Translations under genes and position numbers: made by a program
Notes under the pieces: generated by a model
What the model was told of the DNA's origin: nothing
The model's input: only the letters and a program-made list of their open reading frames with translations
Databases searched by the model: none
Shown here: one piece after another, positions 1 to 11,599 of the stretch
How positions within the stretch are numbered: position 1 is the first letter of the stretch
Layout of the letters: each line of letters starts with the position of its first letter
Assembly: GCF_001280255.1 (NCBI RefSeq)
Contig: NZ_LHCI01000106.1
Span: 553,885-617,884, forward strand
Source: Thermus aquaticus
GTDB lineage: Bacteria; Deinococcota; Deinococci; Deinococcales; Thermaceae
Reading direction: 5' to 3'
DNA: 64,000 bases

Positions 1-284
1 TCTCGCTCCCGGTCCCGGCGGACCAGGGCTTGCACCGCTTTCTCCCACACCCCCTCCTTCTGCCACTGGCGAAAGTAGTGGTAGACGGTGGACCAGTGGG
101 GCAGGTCATGGGGCATGGCTCGCCAGGGGATGCCGTTCTTCAGGACGTAAAGGATGGCGTTCATGATCTCTCTTCTGGACACCTTGGCGGGCCGGCCGCC
201 GGGCTTGGGGGCGGGAATGAGGGGCTCCAGGAGGGCCCACTCCTCGTCGGTTAGGTCGCTGGGGTAACATCGTCTAAGAGGCAC
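1..284 (-). mobile_element. IS5-family (IS427-like) transposase, N-terminal part, runs off the window
   Basis: Reading leftward from a GTG at 284, the open frame begins [16 protein letters not shown] and continues through LLEPLIPAPKPGGRP, NAILYVLKNGIPWRAMP and a HWSTVYHYFRQW-type segment. This is the N-terminal DUF4096-type domain of IS5/IS427 transposases. The catalytic DDE part would lie to the left of position 1 and is not visible, so I cannot tell whether the element is intact. Its right end lies just before the truncated permease at about 300, which makes it the likely cause of that truncation. Confidence 0.85.
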
Positions 285-299
285 CCTTCAAGGATACCA

Positions 300-833
300 C
301 CCTTTTACGACAGCCTCTACATCGTCCTGGCCATGACCATGTTCCCGCAGATCTCCGTTCTGGGGGGCCTTTTCATGCTCCTTAGGCAGACGGGCCTCTT
401 CAACACCCACCTGGGCCTCATCCTCTCCTACCTCCTCTTCACCCTTCCCTTCACCGTCTGGGTCCTGGTGGGCTACTTCCGGGGGCTTCCCAGGGAACTG
501 GAGGAGGCGGCTTACGTGGACGGGGCCACCCCCTTGCAGACCCTGGTGAAGGTGATGCTCCCCCTCACGGGGCCGGGCCTGGTGACCACGGGGCTTCTGG
601 CCTTCATCGCCGCCTGGAACGAGCACCTCTTCGCCCTCACCTTCACCGTGGGGTACGCAGTGCGCACCGTTCCCCCCGCCATCGCCAGCTTCGGTGGGGC
701 CAGCCCCTTTAAGATTCCCTGGGGCTCCATCATGGCCGCCAGCGTGGTGGTCACCGTGCCCCTGGTGGTCCTGGTCCTCATCTTCCAGCAGCGCATCGTG
801 GCCGGGCTCACCGCCGGGGCGGTCAAGGGGTAG
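300..833 (+). pseudogene. MalG-like sugar ABC transporter permease, 5' end missing
   Basis: The frame enters at [17 protein letters not shown] with no start codon, close to the transposase end, and runs about 175 residues to a normal stop. It contains four or so membrane segments and the ABC permease EAA loop ([15 protein letters not shown], then LPLTGPGL), and ends in the [13 protein letters not shown] tail typical of MalG-type maltose/trehalose permeases. Intact family members are about 270 to 280 residues, so roughly the first 100 are lost. The substrate is inferred from family only. The internal ATG at 333 could restart translation, but the product would lack essential helices. Confidence 0.85.
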
Positions 834-836
834 GCC

Positions 837-1184
837 GTGGAGGACCTCCTTTCCTGGGACGTGCCCTTTGTCCACCTCGAGGCCCCCCAGGGCCTGGCTT
901 CCCGGGTGGAGGCGGTGGAGAAGGAGGGGGTGAGGGCCTGGCGGGTCCTCTTCTTCCAGCACCCTTCCGGTCTACGAGGACGAGGGGGACGGCCAGGAAG
1001 AGGGGGTCTGGAGGGAGGTGCGCGGCGCCTTTGACGGAAAGCGCTTCTGGAAGAGCCTCGGGAAGGGATCATGGCCGAGGTCCTGGGGATGCCCAAGCCC
1101 CTTCGGGTCCGGGGAGGGGTCTGGCGGGAGGGGCGGCTTCTTTTGGACCTGGGAAAAGGGGAAGCCTGGGCCCGCTGGGCCTGA
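837..1184 (+). pseudogene. Frameshifted remnant of an unknown gene downstream of malG
   Basis: A GTG at 837, four bases after the permease stop, opens a frame (EDLLSWDVPFVHLEAPQ) that is plausible to about 957. Sense then continues in a different frame (LPVYEDEGDGQEEGVW, about 961-1068) and returns to the first frame at 1071 (MAEVLGMPKPLRV) to a stop at 1182. The first frame has an in-frame stop at 1032-1034. Two compensating frameshifts therefore separate three good segments. I do not recognise the family. Sequencing error is an alternative to true decay, but the neighbouring IS-cut permease makes decay believable. Confidence 0.55.
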
Positions 1185-1191
1185 GATGCGC

Positions 1192-2766
1192 TTAAGCCAG
1201 AAGGCGCGCCACCAGGGCCATGGCGGCCTCCAGGACGGCCTTTAGGTGCTCCTCCCCCCTGAAGCTTTCGGCGTAGACCTTGACGATGTCCTCGGTGCCG
1301 CTAGGCCTCACGGCGAACCAGGCGTTTTCCGTGACCACCTTCAGGCCCCCCAGGGGCTCCCCGTTGCCGGGGGCCCGGGTAAGAACCCGGAGGATGGGCT
1401 CCCCCGCCACCTCCTTGCCCACCGCCTCGAGGGTCAGCTCCGAGAGCCGGGCCTTGGCCTCGGGGGTCACGGGCAGGTCCTTGCGGGCGTAGTGGGGGCG
1501 GCCTAGGCGCTCCACCAGGGTCTCGTAGAGCTCGTCGGGGGCCTGGCCCCGCCGGGCCATGATCTCCGCCGCCAGAAGCCCCAGGAGGATCCCGTCCTTG
1601 TCGGTGGAGAAGGGGCGGCCGTCTTGGCGCAGGAAGCTGGCTCCGGCGCTCTCCTCCCCGCCGAAGCCCAGCCGGCTCTGCAAGAGGCCCTCCACGAAGT
1701 ACTTGAAGCCCACCGGGGTCTCGTAGACCTCCCGGCCCAGCTCCCCCGCCACCCGGTCCAAAAGGGCGCTGGTCACCGCCGTCTTCCCCGCCTTGGCCCC
1801 CGGCCAGGCCCGGGTGGTCAAGAGGTGGTGCAGGGCCGCCGCCAGGTAGTGGTTGGGGTTCATGAGCCCCCTTGGGGTGACGATGCCGTGGCGGTCGGCG
1901 TCGGGATCGTTGCCGATGGCCAGGTCGTAGCGGTCCTTGAGGGCCAGGAGGCCGGCCATGGCGTAGGGGCTGGAGCAGTCCATGCGGATCTTGCCGTCGT
2001 GGTCAGGGGGCATGAAGCGGAAGGTGGGGTCTATGGTGCGGTTCACCACCTCCAGGTTCAGCCCGTAGGCCTCCGCCAGGCGCTCCCAGACCCCTAGGCT
2101 CGCCCCGCCCAGGGGGTCCACCCCCAGGCGGAGGCCCGAGGCCCGGATGGCCTCCAGGTCCACCACCTCCTGCACCTTCTCCACGTAAAGCCCGGCGAAG
2201 TCAAAGGGCTTGGCCCGGGAGAGGGCTTCTTTAAGGGGAAGCCTTTTCACCCCCTTTAGGCCCTCCCGGAGGAGGGCGTTGGCCCGGGCCTCAATGGCCT
2301 TGGTGATGCGGGTGTCGGCCGGGCCCCCCGTGGGGGGGTTGTACTTGAGGCCCCCGTCCTCGGGGGGGTTGTGGCTGGGGGTGAGGAGGATCCCGTCGGC
2401 CTTGGCCGGGCTCTTGGCGTTGTGCTCCAGGATGGCCAGGGAGACCAGGGGCGTGGGGGTGTAGCCCTGGTCTATCAGGACCTCGAGGCCGTTGGCGGCC
2501 AGGACCGAAAGGGCGGTGGCCCAAGCGGGCTCGGAGAGGGCGTGGGTGTCCTTGGCCAGGAAGATGGGCCCCGAGGCCCCAAAGCTCTCCCTAAGGTCGG
2601 CGATGGCCTGGGCGATGGCCACGACGTGGGCCTCGGTGAAGGTGGCCTTGAGGCTCGTCCCCCGGTGGCCGCTGGTGCCGAAGGCCACGCGCTCCAGGGG
2701 GTTTTCCGGGTCCGGTTTGGCCTCGTAGTAGAGGGTGAGGAGGGTGGTGAGCTCCTGGGGTTCCAT
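1192..2766 (-). CDS. pgm: Phosphoglucomutase (alpha-D-glucose phosphate-specific)
   Basis: A 524-residue phosphohexomutase that interconverts glucose 1-phosphate and glucose 6-phosphate in the cytosol, linking glycogen or trehalose metabolism and sugar-nucleotide supply to glycolysis. The substrate-binding start [10 protein letters not shown] is at residues 29-37. The catalytic phosphoserine lies in TPSHNP (Ser131). The Mg-binding loop [10 protein letters not shown] holds Asp287, 289 and 291. The sugar loop GGEESAG is at about 369-375, and the C-terminal phosphate loop [12 protein letters not shown] is present. Length is normal for the family. The start ATG lies six bases after a TAAACT box, so the mRNA is probably leaderless. 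Confidence 0.95.
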   Translation of the reverse strand: MEPQELTTLLTLYYEAKPDPENPLERVAFGTSGHRGTSLKATFTEAHVVAIAQAIADLRESFGASGPIFLAKDTHALSEPAWATALSVLAANGLEVLIDQGYTPTPLVSLAILEHNAKSPAKADGILLTPSHNPPEDGGLKYNPPTGGPADTRITKAIEARANALLREGLKGVKRLPLKEALSRAKPFDFAGLYVEKVQEVVDLEAIRASGLRLGVDPLGGASLGVWERLAEAYGLNLEVVNRTIDPTFRFMPPDHDGKIRMDCSSPYAMAGLLALKDRYDLAIGNDPDADRHGIVTPRGLMNPNHYLAAALHHLLTTRAWPGAKAGKTAVTSALLDRVAGELGREVYETPVGFKYFVEGLLQSRLGFGGEESAGASFLRQDGRPFSTDKDGILLGLLAAEIMARRGQAPDELYETLVERLGRPHYARKDLPVTPEAKARLSELTLEAVGKEVAGEPILRVLTRAPGNGEPLGGLKVVTENAWFAVRPSGTEDIVKVYAESFRGEEHLKAVLEAAMALVARLLA

Positions 2767-2772
2767 ATGGCC

Positions 2773-2778
2773 AGTTTA
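2773..2778 (-). promoter_or_regulatory. -10 box of leaderless pgm
   Basis: TAAACT on the minus strand, six bases before the pgm ATG. It directly follows the T-tract of the upstream terminator. Confidence 0.6.
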
Positions 2779-2779
2779 A

Positions 2780-2807
2780 GGAAAAAGGGAGGCCAAAGGC
2801 CTCCCCT
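2780..2807 (-). terminator. Intrinsic terminator of the PPIase gene
   Basis: On the minus strand, GGGGAGGCC-TTT-GGCCTCCC followed by TTTTTCC. It lies just after the PPIase stop and just before the pgm promoter. Confidence 0.85.
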
Positions 2808-2822
2808 TGGCTTCCCGAGACT

Positions 2823-4634
2823 CTAGGGCTTGGCCGGGGCTTCCTGCTTGGGGGCCTCCTCTTTGGGCTTTTCCCCCGTCTTGGGGGTGAGCTCCGCCAG
2901 GACCTGGGCCAGGCGGTTTTCCATCTTGGCCTCCTGGCGAAGCTTCTGGATGAGGGCCTGGGCCTTTTCCTGGCGTTTGCGGTTTATGACGCCCTCGAGG
3001 GCCTCCTCCTTCACCGCCTCAAAGGGCTTCAGCTCCTCGGGCTTGCGGTTTTTGATCAGGAGGACGGTGAAGGTGCCGTCTTCCAGCTTCACCACCTCGC
3101 TCACCTCGCCCAAGGACCCCTTGGGAAAGGCCTCCTTCACCTTGAAGACCAGGCGGTCCAACACGGCCGGGAGCTGGCCCGGGTTCACGGCGCCGTACTC
3201 GGTCACCGTGCCCCCGTGGGCCTTGGCCAGGGCCTGGAGGTCGCTGGCCTTCAGGGCCGCCTCCCGGAAGGCCTTGGCCTTGGCCTCTTCCTGGAACACC
3301 ACCCCCACCACCTCGGCGCTGGCGGGTACGGTGAAGAAGGCGGGGTTTTCGGCGTAGAACCTCCTGGCCTCGGCCTCGGTGGCGGTCACGTCCCGGGTCT
3401 CGTAGAGGAGGTAGGCCTGGGCCACCTCGTCCTTGGAGCCAATAAAGGGCTTCCCGCTCTTCTTGGCCGCTCCTACCAGGATCTCCTGGTCCACGAGGCG
3501 TTCCAGGGTCTGGGGCAGGAAGAACTGCACCGCCAGCTCCCCCAGGCCCTGCTGGATGAGGGCGGCCGTCTGCTGGTTGGAGAAAACGGGCTGAAGGACC
3601 TGGGAAAGAAGGATCTCCCTTTCGTTTACCGTGGCCACCGTAGGGTTCTTGTAGACGTAGCCCACGCCCTCGGCGAAGCGCACCTGGGCCTTCTTCCTCA
3701 GGTCTTCCAGGTAGGCCTCGAGGGCCCCATTGGCCTTCGCATCCCCCGCGTCCTTTTCCACCTGGTCCTTGACCTCCTCAAAGGTGGGCACCTTGGGCGG
3801 CAGGTAGGCCTCCACCTTGACGATGTAGTGCCGCCCCCCCGCCTCTATGGGCCCCACCAGCCCCGGGCCCTTGAGGGCGAAGACGGCCTCGGCCACCTTC
3901 TCGGGGAAGACCACCTTGGTCACCGGCTTGGGCGCGCTCTCCCCGGGGGCCGCCCCCAGGGCGCCGCCCTGCTCCGCCCCCACCTTGGAGTACTTCTTGG
4001 CCAAGGCGGCGAAGTCCTCCCCGGCCTTGGCCTTGGCCAGGACCTCCTCCGCCACCTTCTTGTCGTCCACCACGATCTGGCGGGCTTGGACCCGGGGCTC
4101 GGTCTTGTAGTCTTCCTGGTGCACTTCAAAGTAGAAGCGCACCTCCTCCGGCGTGGGCTTGGCGGAGGAGCGGACCTGCTCCAGGCGCTTTTGAATCTGG
4201 AGCTGGGCCTTGATCTCGGCCCTGAGCTGGGCGTCGGTGTACCCGATCTGGTTCAGGAACTGCTCGTAGGCCTTTTTGTCCCTCAGGCCGTACTGTTCCC
4301 GGATGCGGTCCACCTCCTTGCGCACCTCGGCGCTCCCCACCCGGATGCGGGCCGCGTCCTGCTTGAGGGCCTCGGTGAGAATCACCTGCTCCAGGAAGTG
4401 GGTGTCCACCAGGACCTTGAGGAGGCCCTGGGGGTTGGCGGCGTAAAGGGGGTCATTCCCCTGTAGCCTGAGGAGGTCCAGCTCGTAGACCGCCTTTCCG
4501 TTGACCCAAAGGACCGGTTTGCCCTTGGCCTCCTGCCCCGCCTGAGGGGTAAAGAGGAGGATGGCCCCCACCACGAAGGCCAAGGCCAAAAAGCCGAAAA
4601 GGATGGTTACCGCTCGCCTGTTGATGCCAAACAC
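2823..4634 (-). CDS. Membrane-anchored peptidyl-prolyl isomerase of the SurA/PpiC (parvulin) type
   Basis: A 603-residue envelope chaperone. One N-terminal membrane segment (about residues 9-28) is followed by a SurA-N-like helical region (NGKAVYELDLLRLQ onward). A parvulin domain covers about 170-270 (RQIVVDDKKVAEEVLAKAKAGEDFAALAKKYS, GGALG, VFALKGPGLVGPIE). A more diverged parvulin-like repeat and coiled region follow, with a Lys/Glu/Pro-rich tail. It probably helps fold outer-envelope or S-layer proteins. I chose the GTG at 4634 because GGAGG lies about six bases upstream. Longer starts would run back through the tRNA-Arg gene. Confidence 0.85.
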   Translation of the reverse strand: MFGINRRAVTILFGFLALAFVVGAILLFTPQAGQEAKGKPVLWVNGKAVYELDLLRLQGNDPLYAANPQGLLKVLVDTHFLEQVILTEALKQDAARIRVGSAEVRKEVDRIREQYGLRDKKAYEQFLNQIGYTDAQLRAEIKAQLQIQKRLEQVRSSAKPTPEEVRFYFEVHQEDYKTEPRVQARQIVVDDKKVAEEVLAKAKAGEDFAALAKKYSKVGAEQGGALGAAPGESAPKPVTKVVFPEKVAEAVFALKGPGLVGPIEAGGRHYIVKVEAYLPPKVPTFEEVKDQVEKDAGDAKANGALEAYLEDLRKKAQVRFAEGVGYVYKNPTVATVNEREILLSQVLQPVFSNQQTAALIQQGLGELAVQFFLPQTLERLVDQEILVGAAKKSGKPFIGSKDEVAQAYLLYETRDVTATEAEARRFYAENPAFFTVPASAEVVGVVFQEEAKAKAFREAALKASDLQALAKAHGGTVTEYGAVNPGQLPAVLDRLVFKVKEAFPKGSLGEVSEVVKLEDGTFTVLLIKNRKPEELKPFEAVKEEALEGVINRKRQEKAQALIQKLRQEAKMENRLAQVLAELTPKTGEKPKEEAPKQEAPAKP

Positions 4635-4664
4635 TTGACCGCCTCCTTCTTCCCGTGCTATAGT
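4635..4664 (+). promoter_or_regulatory. Promoter of tRNA-Arg, overlapping the divergent PPIase start
   Basis: TTGACC, 18 bases, TATAGT. The sequence GTACTATA also gives a TACTAT box on the minus strand, so the same bases may drive the PPIase gene. Confidence 0.75.
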
Positions 4665-4678
4665 ACTTCCGCTTGAGT

Positions 4679-4755
<77 letters not shown>

Positions 4756-4838
4756 TTTTCCTTTTTAGCTCCCGGAAAGCCCGCAGCACGTGGGGATTCT
4801 AACACACCCTTCCTGAGAAAAGGGTTTAGCATGGGAGG

Positions 4839-5972
4839 GTGCTGCCCCTCCTCCTCGCCTGGCTCCACGCCGTCAACGACCTCTTCTCCAACTTCCTTAC
4901 CCCGCTTTTGCCCAAGCTCATGGCCCACTTCGGGGTGGGGCTGGGCACGGCGGGGCTTTTGGTTTCCGTCTACTCCCTGACGGGAAGCCTCTTCCAGCCC
5001 CTGGCGGGCCTCATCGCTGACCGGATGGACCGGAGGCTCCTGGCCGCTTTGGGGCCCCTCTTGGTGGCCTTGGGGATGGGCTCCGTGGGGCTTTGGCCCC
5101 GGTTTGAGGTCCTCCTCCTGGTCCTGGGGCTTGCGGGCTTTGGCTCGGCCCTTTTTCACGCCTCCGGGGCCAGCTTGGTGGGGGAGCTGGCCCCCAGGGA
5201 CCGCAAGGGTTTCTGGCTTTCCTTTTTCGGCTCGTCGGGGTACCTGGGCCTTTCCCTGGGGCCCATCGTGGCCCTCTGGGCCGCGGGGGCCTGGGGGCTA
5301 AAGGGGCTTTTCTGGCTTACCCCCCTGGCCCTCGTCCCCGCCCTCTTCCTCCTGCGCCTGCCCCCGGTGAGGCGACAGGGGAGGCCTGCGGCCCTCGCCG
5401 ACTTCCTGCGGGTCTTCCGCGGGGACGTGGCCCGGCTTTGGGGCATGGCCACCTTGAGGAGCCTGGTCTTCATGAGCTTCTCCACCACCCTGCCCTACTG
5501 GTACGCCCAGAGGGGCATCCCCGACGCCTACACGGCCCTTTCCCTTTCGGTCTACAGCTTCTCCGCCACCCTGGGGGCCTTCCTGGGGGGTACCCTTTCC
5601 GACCGCTTGGGCCGCAAGGCCGTTCTGGTGGGCACCCTTAGCTTTGGCCTTCCCCTTTACCTGGGCCTCCTTTTCCTGCCTCCGGAAAACCCCCTCTACC
5701 TCCTCCTTCTGGCCGTGACCGGGGCCCTGATGAACGCCGGCATCCCCGTGGCGGTGGTCATGGCCCAGGAGCTGGCGCCCGGCCACACGGCCACGGTCTC
5801 GGGCCTCCTCATGGGCTTCACCTGGGGCTTCGCCGGCCTCTTTTACGCTCCCATCGGCCACCTCATAGAGACCTACGGGGTCATCCCGGTGCTTCTGGCC
5901 CTGGGGAGCCTGATCCTTCCCGCCTGGTTCCTGGCCTGCTCCGTGGGGGAAGCCCGTAAGATGGGGGCATGA
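4839..5972 (+). CDS. MFS transporter, fosmidomycin-resistance (Fsr)-like
   Basis: A 377-residue protein with about 12 hydrophobic segments. The opening WLHAVNDLFSNFLTPLLP resembles the Fsr group of major facilitator efflux pumps, and the loop GLIADRMDRRLL and its counterpart GGTLSDRLGRKAVL are the duplicated MFS loop 2-3 and 8-9 motifs. Probable role: proton-driven export of small molecules; the substrate cannot be told. The start is a GTG, because the nearby ATG at 4831 is out of frame. Its stop overlaps the start of the following UspA-type gene (ATGA), implying co-translation. Confidence 0.8.
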   Translation: MLPLLLAWLHAVNDLFSNFLTPLLPKLMAHFGVGLGTAGLLVSVYSLTGSLFQPLAGLIADRMDRRLLAALGPLLVALGMGSVGLWPRFEVLLLVLGLAGFGSALFHASGASLVGELAPRDRKGFWLSFFGSSGYLGLSLGPIVALWAAGAWGLKGLFWLTPLALVPALFLLRLPPVRRQGRPAALADFLRVFRGDVARLWGMATLRSLVFMSFSTTLPYWYAQRGIPDAYTALSLSVYSFSATLGAFLGGTLSDRLGRKAVLVGTLSFGLPLYLGLLFLPPENPLYLLLLAVTGALMNAGIPVAVVMAQELAPGHTATVSGLLMGFTWGFAGLFYAPIGHLIETYGVIPVLLALGSLILPAWFLACSVGEARKMGA

Positions 5973-6775
5973 GGATCCTTCTGGCCACGGACGGCTCTCC
6001 CCAGGCCCGGGGGGCGGAGGTGCTGGCGGAGTGGCTTAGCTACAAGCTTTCCGCCAAGCTCCTGGCCCTCTTCGTGCGGGACGTGCGCCTTATCCGGGTG
6101 CCCGAGCTTTTGGACCTGGGGGCCCTCACCATCCCCCTGCCCGTTTACCGGGAGGAGCTGGAAAAAGCCCTCACCTTCAAGGGGGAGGCCATCCTGGAGC
6201 GCATCCGGAAGAGCGGCGAAGAGGCGGGCCTCCAGGTGGAGACCCTTCTGGAAACGGGCCTGCCCCACGAGGTGATCCTGCGCTACGCCCGTATGGCGGA
6301 TCTGGTGGTCCTGGGGCGGAGCGGGGCGGCCCACGGCGGGAGCTTCGCCGGCTTGGGGAGCACCGTGGACCGGGTCCTGAGGGCCTCGCCCACCCCGGTG
6401 CTTTTGGCCCCGGTGGACTACGTGGAGCTGGAGGGGGCCGTTCTGGGCTACAACGCCTCGGAAAGCGCCGTGAGGGCCATGCACACCCTGGCCCTGTTGG
6501 CCAAGCCCCTTGGGCTCAGGGTGCGGGTGGTGAGCGTGCATGATGACCCCGTGCAGGCGGGGGTCTGGGCCCTCGAGGCCGAGACCTACCTCAAGGACCA
6601 GGGCATCGCCACCGAGGCCCTGGCCTTCGCCGGGGACCCGGCGGAGCACCTCCTGAGCCTCCAGGAGCCTTCGGACCTTCTGGCCCTGGGGGCCCCGGTG
6701 CGGCGGCTCGTGCTGGGGAGCACGGCGGAGTACGTGGTGCGCCACGCCGTGGGCCCGGTCCTCACGGCCCGATAA
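5969..6775 (+). CDS. Universal stress protein, two UspA domains
   Basis: 268 residues. The first UspA fold begins MRILLATDGSPQARGA and ends with VVLGRSG...GSTVDRVLRASPTPVLLAP, a usual ATP-binding pattern. The second half (about 150-268: VLGYNASESAVRAMHTLALLA to STAEYVVRHAVGPVLTA) is a diverged second copy whose nucleotide loop is less clear. Such tandem proteins are cytosolic stress factors of unknown mechanism. It overlaps the MFS gene by four bases and probably shares its transcript. Confidence 0.85.
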   Translation: MRILLATDGSPQARGAEVLAEWLSYKLSAKLLALFVRDVRLIRVPELLDLGALTIPLPVYREELEKALTFKGEAILERIRKSGEEAGLQVETLLETGLPHEVILRYARMADLVVLGRSGAAHGGSFAGLGSTVDRVLRASPTPVLLAPVDYVELEGAVLGYNASESAVRAMHTLALLAKPLGLRVRVVSVHDDPVQAGVWALEAETYLKDQGIATEALAFAGDPAEHLLSLQEPSDLLALGAPVRRLVLGSTAEYVVRHAVGPVLTAR

Positions 6776-6791
6776 GGGAGGCGCCTTTTGG

Positions 6792-6797
6792 TATAAT
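6792..6797 (+). promoter_or_regulatory. -10 box of the CBS-domain gene
   Basis: Perfect TATAAT, 25 bases before the ATG. No good -35 box is seen 17 bases upstream. A GGGGGG ribosome site precedes the start. Confidence 0.65.
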
Positions 6798-6822
6798 GAC
6801 CCCCTAAAGGAAAGGGGGGTCT

Positions 6823-7254
6823 ATGACGGTCCGGCAGGTCCTGTTGCGCAAGGGGGGTGCGGTTTACGCCATCAGCCCCCAGGCCACGGTCCTGGAGGCG
6901 TTGGAGAGGATGGCCCAGCACGACATAGGCGCCCTCCTGGTCATGGAGGGGGAGGAGCTCGTTGGCATTTTTTCCGAGCGGGATTACGCCCGCAAGCTGG
7001 TCCTCCTGGGCCGCTTCTCCAGGGACACCCGGGTGGAGGAGGTCATGACCAAGGAGGTGGTCACCATCCGCCCAGAGGCCGACCTAGCCGAAGCCATGCG
7101 CCTTATGACCGAACACCGGGTGCGCCACCTGCCTGTGGTGGAGGAGGGAAAGGTGGTGGGGGTCATCTCCATCGGGGATGCGGTTAAGGCCATCATCACC
7201 GAGCAGGAGATGCTCATTGAGGAGTTGTCCCGTTACATTTCCGAGAACCACTAG
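6823..7254 (+). CDS. CBS-domain pair protein
   Basis: 143 residues made almost wholly of two CBS motifs: residues about 15-70 (VLEALERMAQHDIGALLVMEGEELVGIFSERDYARKL) and about 80-135 (EVMTKEVVTIRPEADLAEAMRLMTEHRVRHLPVVEEGKVVGVISIGD). Bateman modules of this kind bind adenine nucleotides and sense energy state. With no enzyme domain fused, its partner is unknown. Its stop overlaps the stop of the convergent membrane gene by four bases. Confidence 0.9.
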   Translation: MTVRQVLLRKGGAVYAISPQATVLEALERMAQHDIGALLVMEGEELVGIFSERDYARKLVLLGRFSRDTRVEEVMTKEVVTIRPEADLAEAMRLMTEHRVRHLPVVEEGKVVGVISIGDAVKAIITEQEMLIEELSRYISENH

Positions 7255-7598
7255 TCCCGGAAAAGCCAGTTCAGCGCCAGGCTGACCAGGGAGAGGAGGA
7301 TGGCCCCTACCAGGGCGCTAGAGAAGCTTTGGACTTCGAGGGCCGTCACCTGGGCCACCAGGTAGAGGATGGCCCCGTTGATCACCAGGGTGAATAGACC
7401 CAAGGTGAGCAGATTCAGGGGCAGGGTTAGGAACAAAAAGACAGGCCGGATGAGGGCGTTGGCCAGGCCCCAGATGGCCCCCGCCACCAGGTAATCGGCA
7501 AGCCCCGCCCCCGGGGTAAACCTCACCCCGGGGTAAAGGAGGCTTACCAGCCAAAGGGCCAAGGTGTTGAGCACGAGGCGGGCGAGAAGGCCGCGCAT
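7251..7598 (-). CDS. Small membrane protein of the phage-holin-4-2 (DUF360) family
   Basis: 115 residues with four hydrophobic segments (LVLNTLALWLVSLLY, YLVAGAIWGLANALI, FLTLPLNLLTLGLFTLVINGAILYLVA and the C-terminal ALVGAILLSLVSLALNWLF). The central ANALIRPVF-LTLPLNLLTLGLFTLVINGA pattern is characteristic of this family, found in many bacteria with no phage nearby. Function unknown. The start ATG lies six bases after TAGACT. Confidence 0.8.
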   Translation of the reverse strand: MRGLLARLVLNTLALWLVSLLYPGVRFTPGAGLADYLVAGAIWGLANALIRPVFLFLTLPLNLLTLGLFTLVINGAILYLVAQVTALEVQSFSSALVGAILLSLVSLALNWLFRD

Positions 7599-7604
7599 AA
7601 GGAG

Positions 7605-7610
7605 AGTCTA
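7605..7610 (-). promoter_or_regulatory. -10 box of the DUF360 gene
   Basis: TAGACT on the minus strand, six bases before ATG. It is divergent from and close to the rRNA promoter. Confidence 0.55.
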
Positions 7611-7620
7611 CCTGAGCCCC

Positions 7621-7649
7621 TTGACACCTTTTAGGGCATCTGGTAGATT
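7621..7649 (+). promoter_or_regulatory. Promoter of the 23S-5S-tRNA-Gly operon
   Basis: TTGACA, 17 bases, TAGATT. It lies about 90 bases before the 23S start. Confidence 0.85.
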
Positions 7650-7740
7650 CATGTTTGCGCTGCCCGATGGGCGGCGGGGGATCTTGAAAGCTGGGGTGGA
7701 TGGATGGAAGCCACGGGCCACGTTCTGCGTGGTCCTTGAA
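7650..7740 (+). other. Transcribed 23S precursor leader
   Basis: About 90 bases between the promoter and mature 23S. It includes complementary stretches such as CCACG and CGTGG that may form processing or antitermination structure. No gene is seen. Confidence 0.5.
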
Positions 7741-10654
<2,914 letters not shown>

Positions 10655-10730
10655 TTTTGCCCTTATACCCACCCCAGCCAAGGTCCCCCGCCCCTCGGTG
10701 GCGCGGGCTCTTTGAAAAGCAAAACACGAG

Positions 10731-10852
10731 AATCCCCCGTGCCCTTAGCGGCGTGGAACCACCCGTTCCCATTCCGAACACGGAAGTGAAACGCGCCAGC
10801 GCCGATGGTACTGGGACCGCAGGGTCCTGGGAGAGTAGGTCGGTGCGGGGGA
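10731..10852 (+). rRNA. rrf: 5S ribosomal RNA
   Basis: AATCCCCCGTGCCC at the start pairs with GGTGCGGGGGA at the end. The internal CCGTTCCCATTCCGAACACGG arm and GAGAGTAGGTC are typical 5S features. Length is about 122 bases. Confidence 0.95.
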
Positions 10853-10862
10853 TTTTGCCTTC

Positions 10863-10938
<76 letters not shown>

Positions 10939-10944
10939 CATAAA

Positions 10945-10975
10945 CCCCCCAGGATGTCCTGGGGGTTTTTTATTG
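10945..10975 (+). terminator. Terminator of the rRNA operon
   Basis: CCCCCCAGGA-TG-TCCTGGGGG followed by TTTTTTATT. Its tail overlaps the stop codon of the convergent phosphatase gene. Confidence 0.95.
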
Positions 10976-11599
10976 CAGGCTTTCGTCGGAGAGCCAGTCG
11001 CTCCAGGTTTCCAGGTGGCCAGCGTCGGCCACGCTCAGGACCTCGAGGCCCGGAAAGAGGACGCGGGTGATGGAGGTGTTGGGGATGTGGAAGCGCCGCC
11101 AAGTGTCCCCTTCCAGGTTGAGGACTAGCTTCAGGGCGGCGCGGATGACGCCGCCGTGGGTCACCACCAGATGGCGGCCTGGGGGAAGGCCTTCCAGGAA
11201 GGCCTGGAACCGCTGGGCCAGCTGGGCCATGCTTTCCCCGCCGGGCCTGGGCGTGTGCCAGGGGTCCTGGAGGAGGCTTTGGGCGAAGTCCGGGTAGCGG
11301 GCCTCCGCCTCTTCCCGGGTGAGCCCGGCTAGCTTTCCCACGTCTATTTCCCGAAGAAGGGGGGTGGTCTTAAGGGGAAGCCCTAGGGCGGCCGCCAGGG
11401 GTTCGGCGGTCTCCCAGGCCCGGCGCAGGTCGGAGGCGTGGAGGCTGTCAAAGGTCTGCCGGCTTCTGGCCAGGCGCTGGGCCAAGCGGAAGGCCTGGCC
11501 GATGCCCACTGGGGAAAGGGGGACATCTAGATGTCCCTGGAAGCGCTTTTCTGCGTTCCAGGCGGTTTCGCCGTGGCGAATAAGCCAGAGCTCCTTCAT
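10970..11599 (-). CDS. Histidine phosphatase family protein (phosphoglycerate mutase-like)
   Basis: 209 residues. The catalytic phosphohistidine motif LIRHGETAWN is at residues 6-15. The second histidine lies in LVVTHGGVIRAAL (about 144-156), and the acid EIDVGKLAG is at about 84-92. Cofactor-independent features are absent; it is closest to alpha-ribazole phosphatase or broad-specificity phosphatases, so glycolytic mutase activity is less likely. The start overlaps the purM stop (ATGA), implying translational coupling. Confidence 0.85.
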   Translation of the reverse strand: MKELWLIRHGETAWNAEKRFQGHLDVPLSPVGIGQAFRLAQRLARSRQTFDSLHASDLRRAWETAEPLAAALGLPLKTTPLLREIDVGKLAGLTREEAEARYPDFAQSLLQDPWHTPRPGGESMAQLAQRFQAFLEGLPPGRHLVVTHGGVIRAALKLVLNLEGDTWRRFHIPNTSITRVLFPGLEVLSVADAGHLETWSDWLSDESLQ

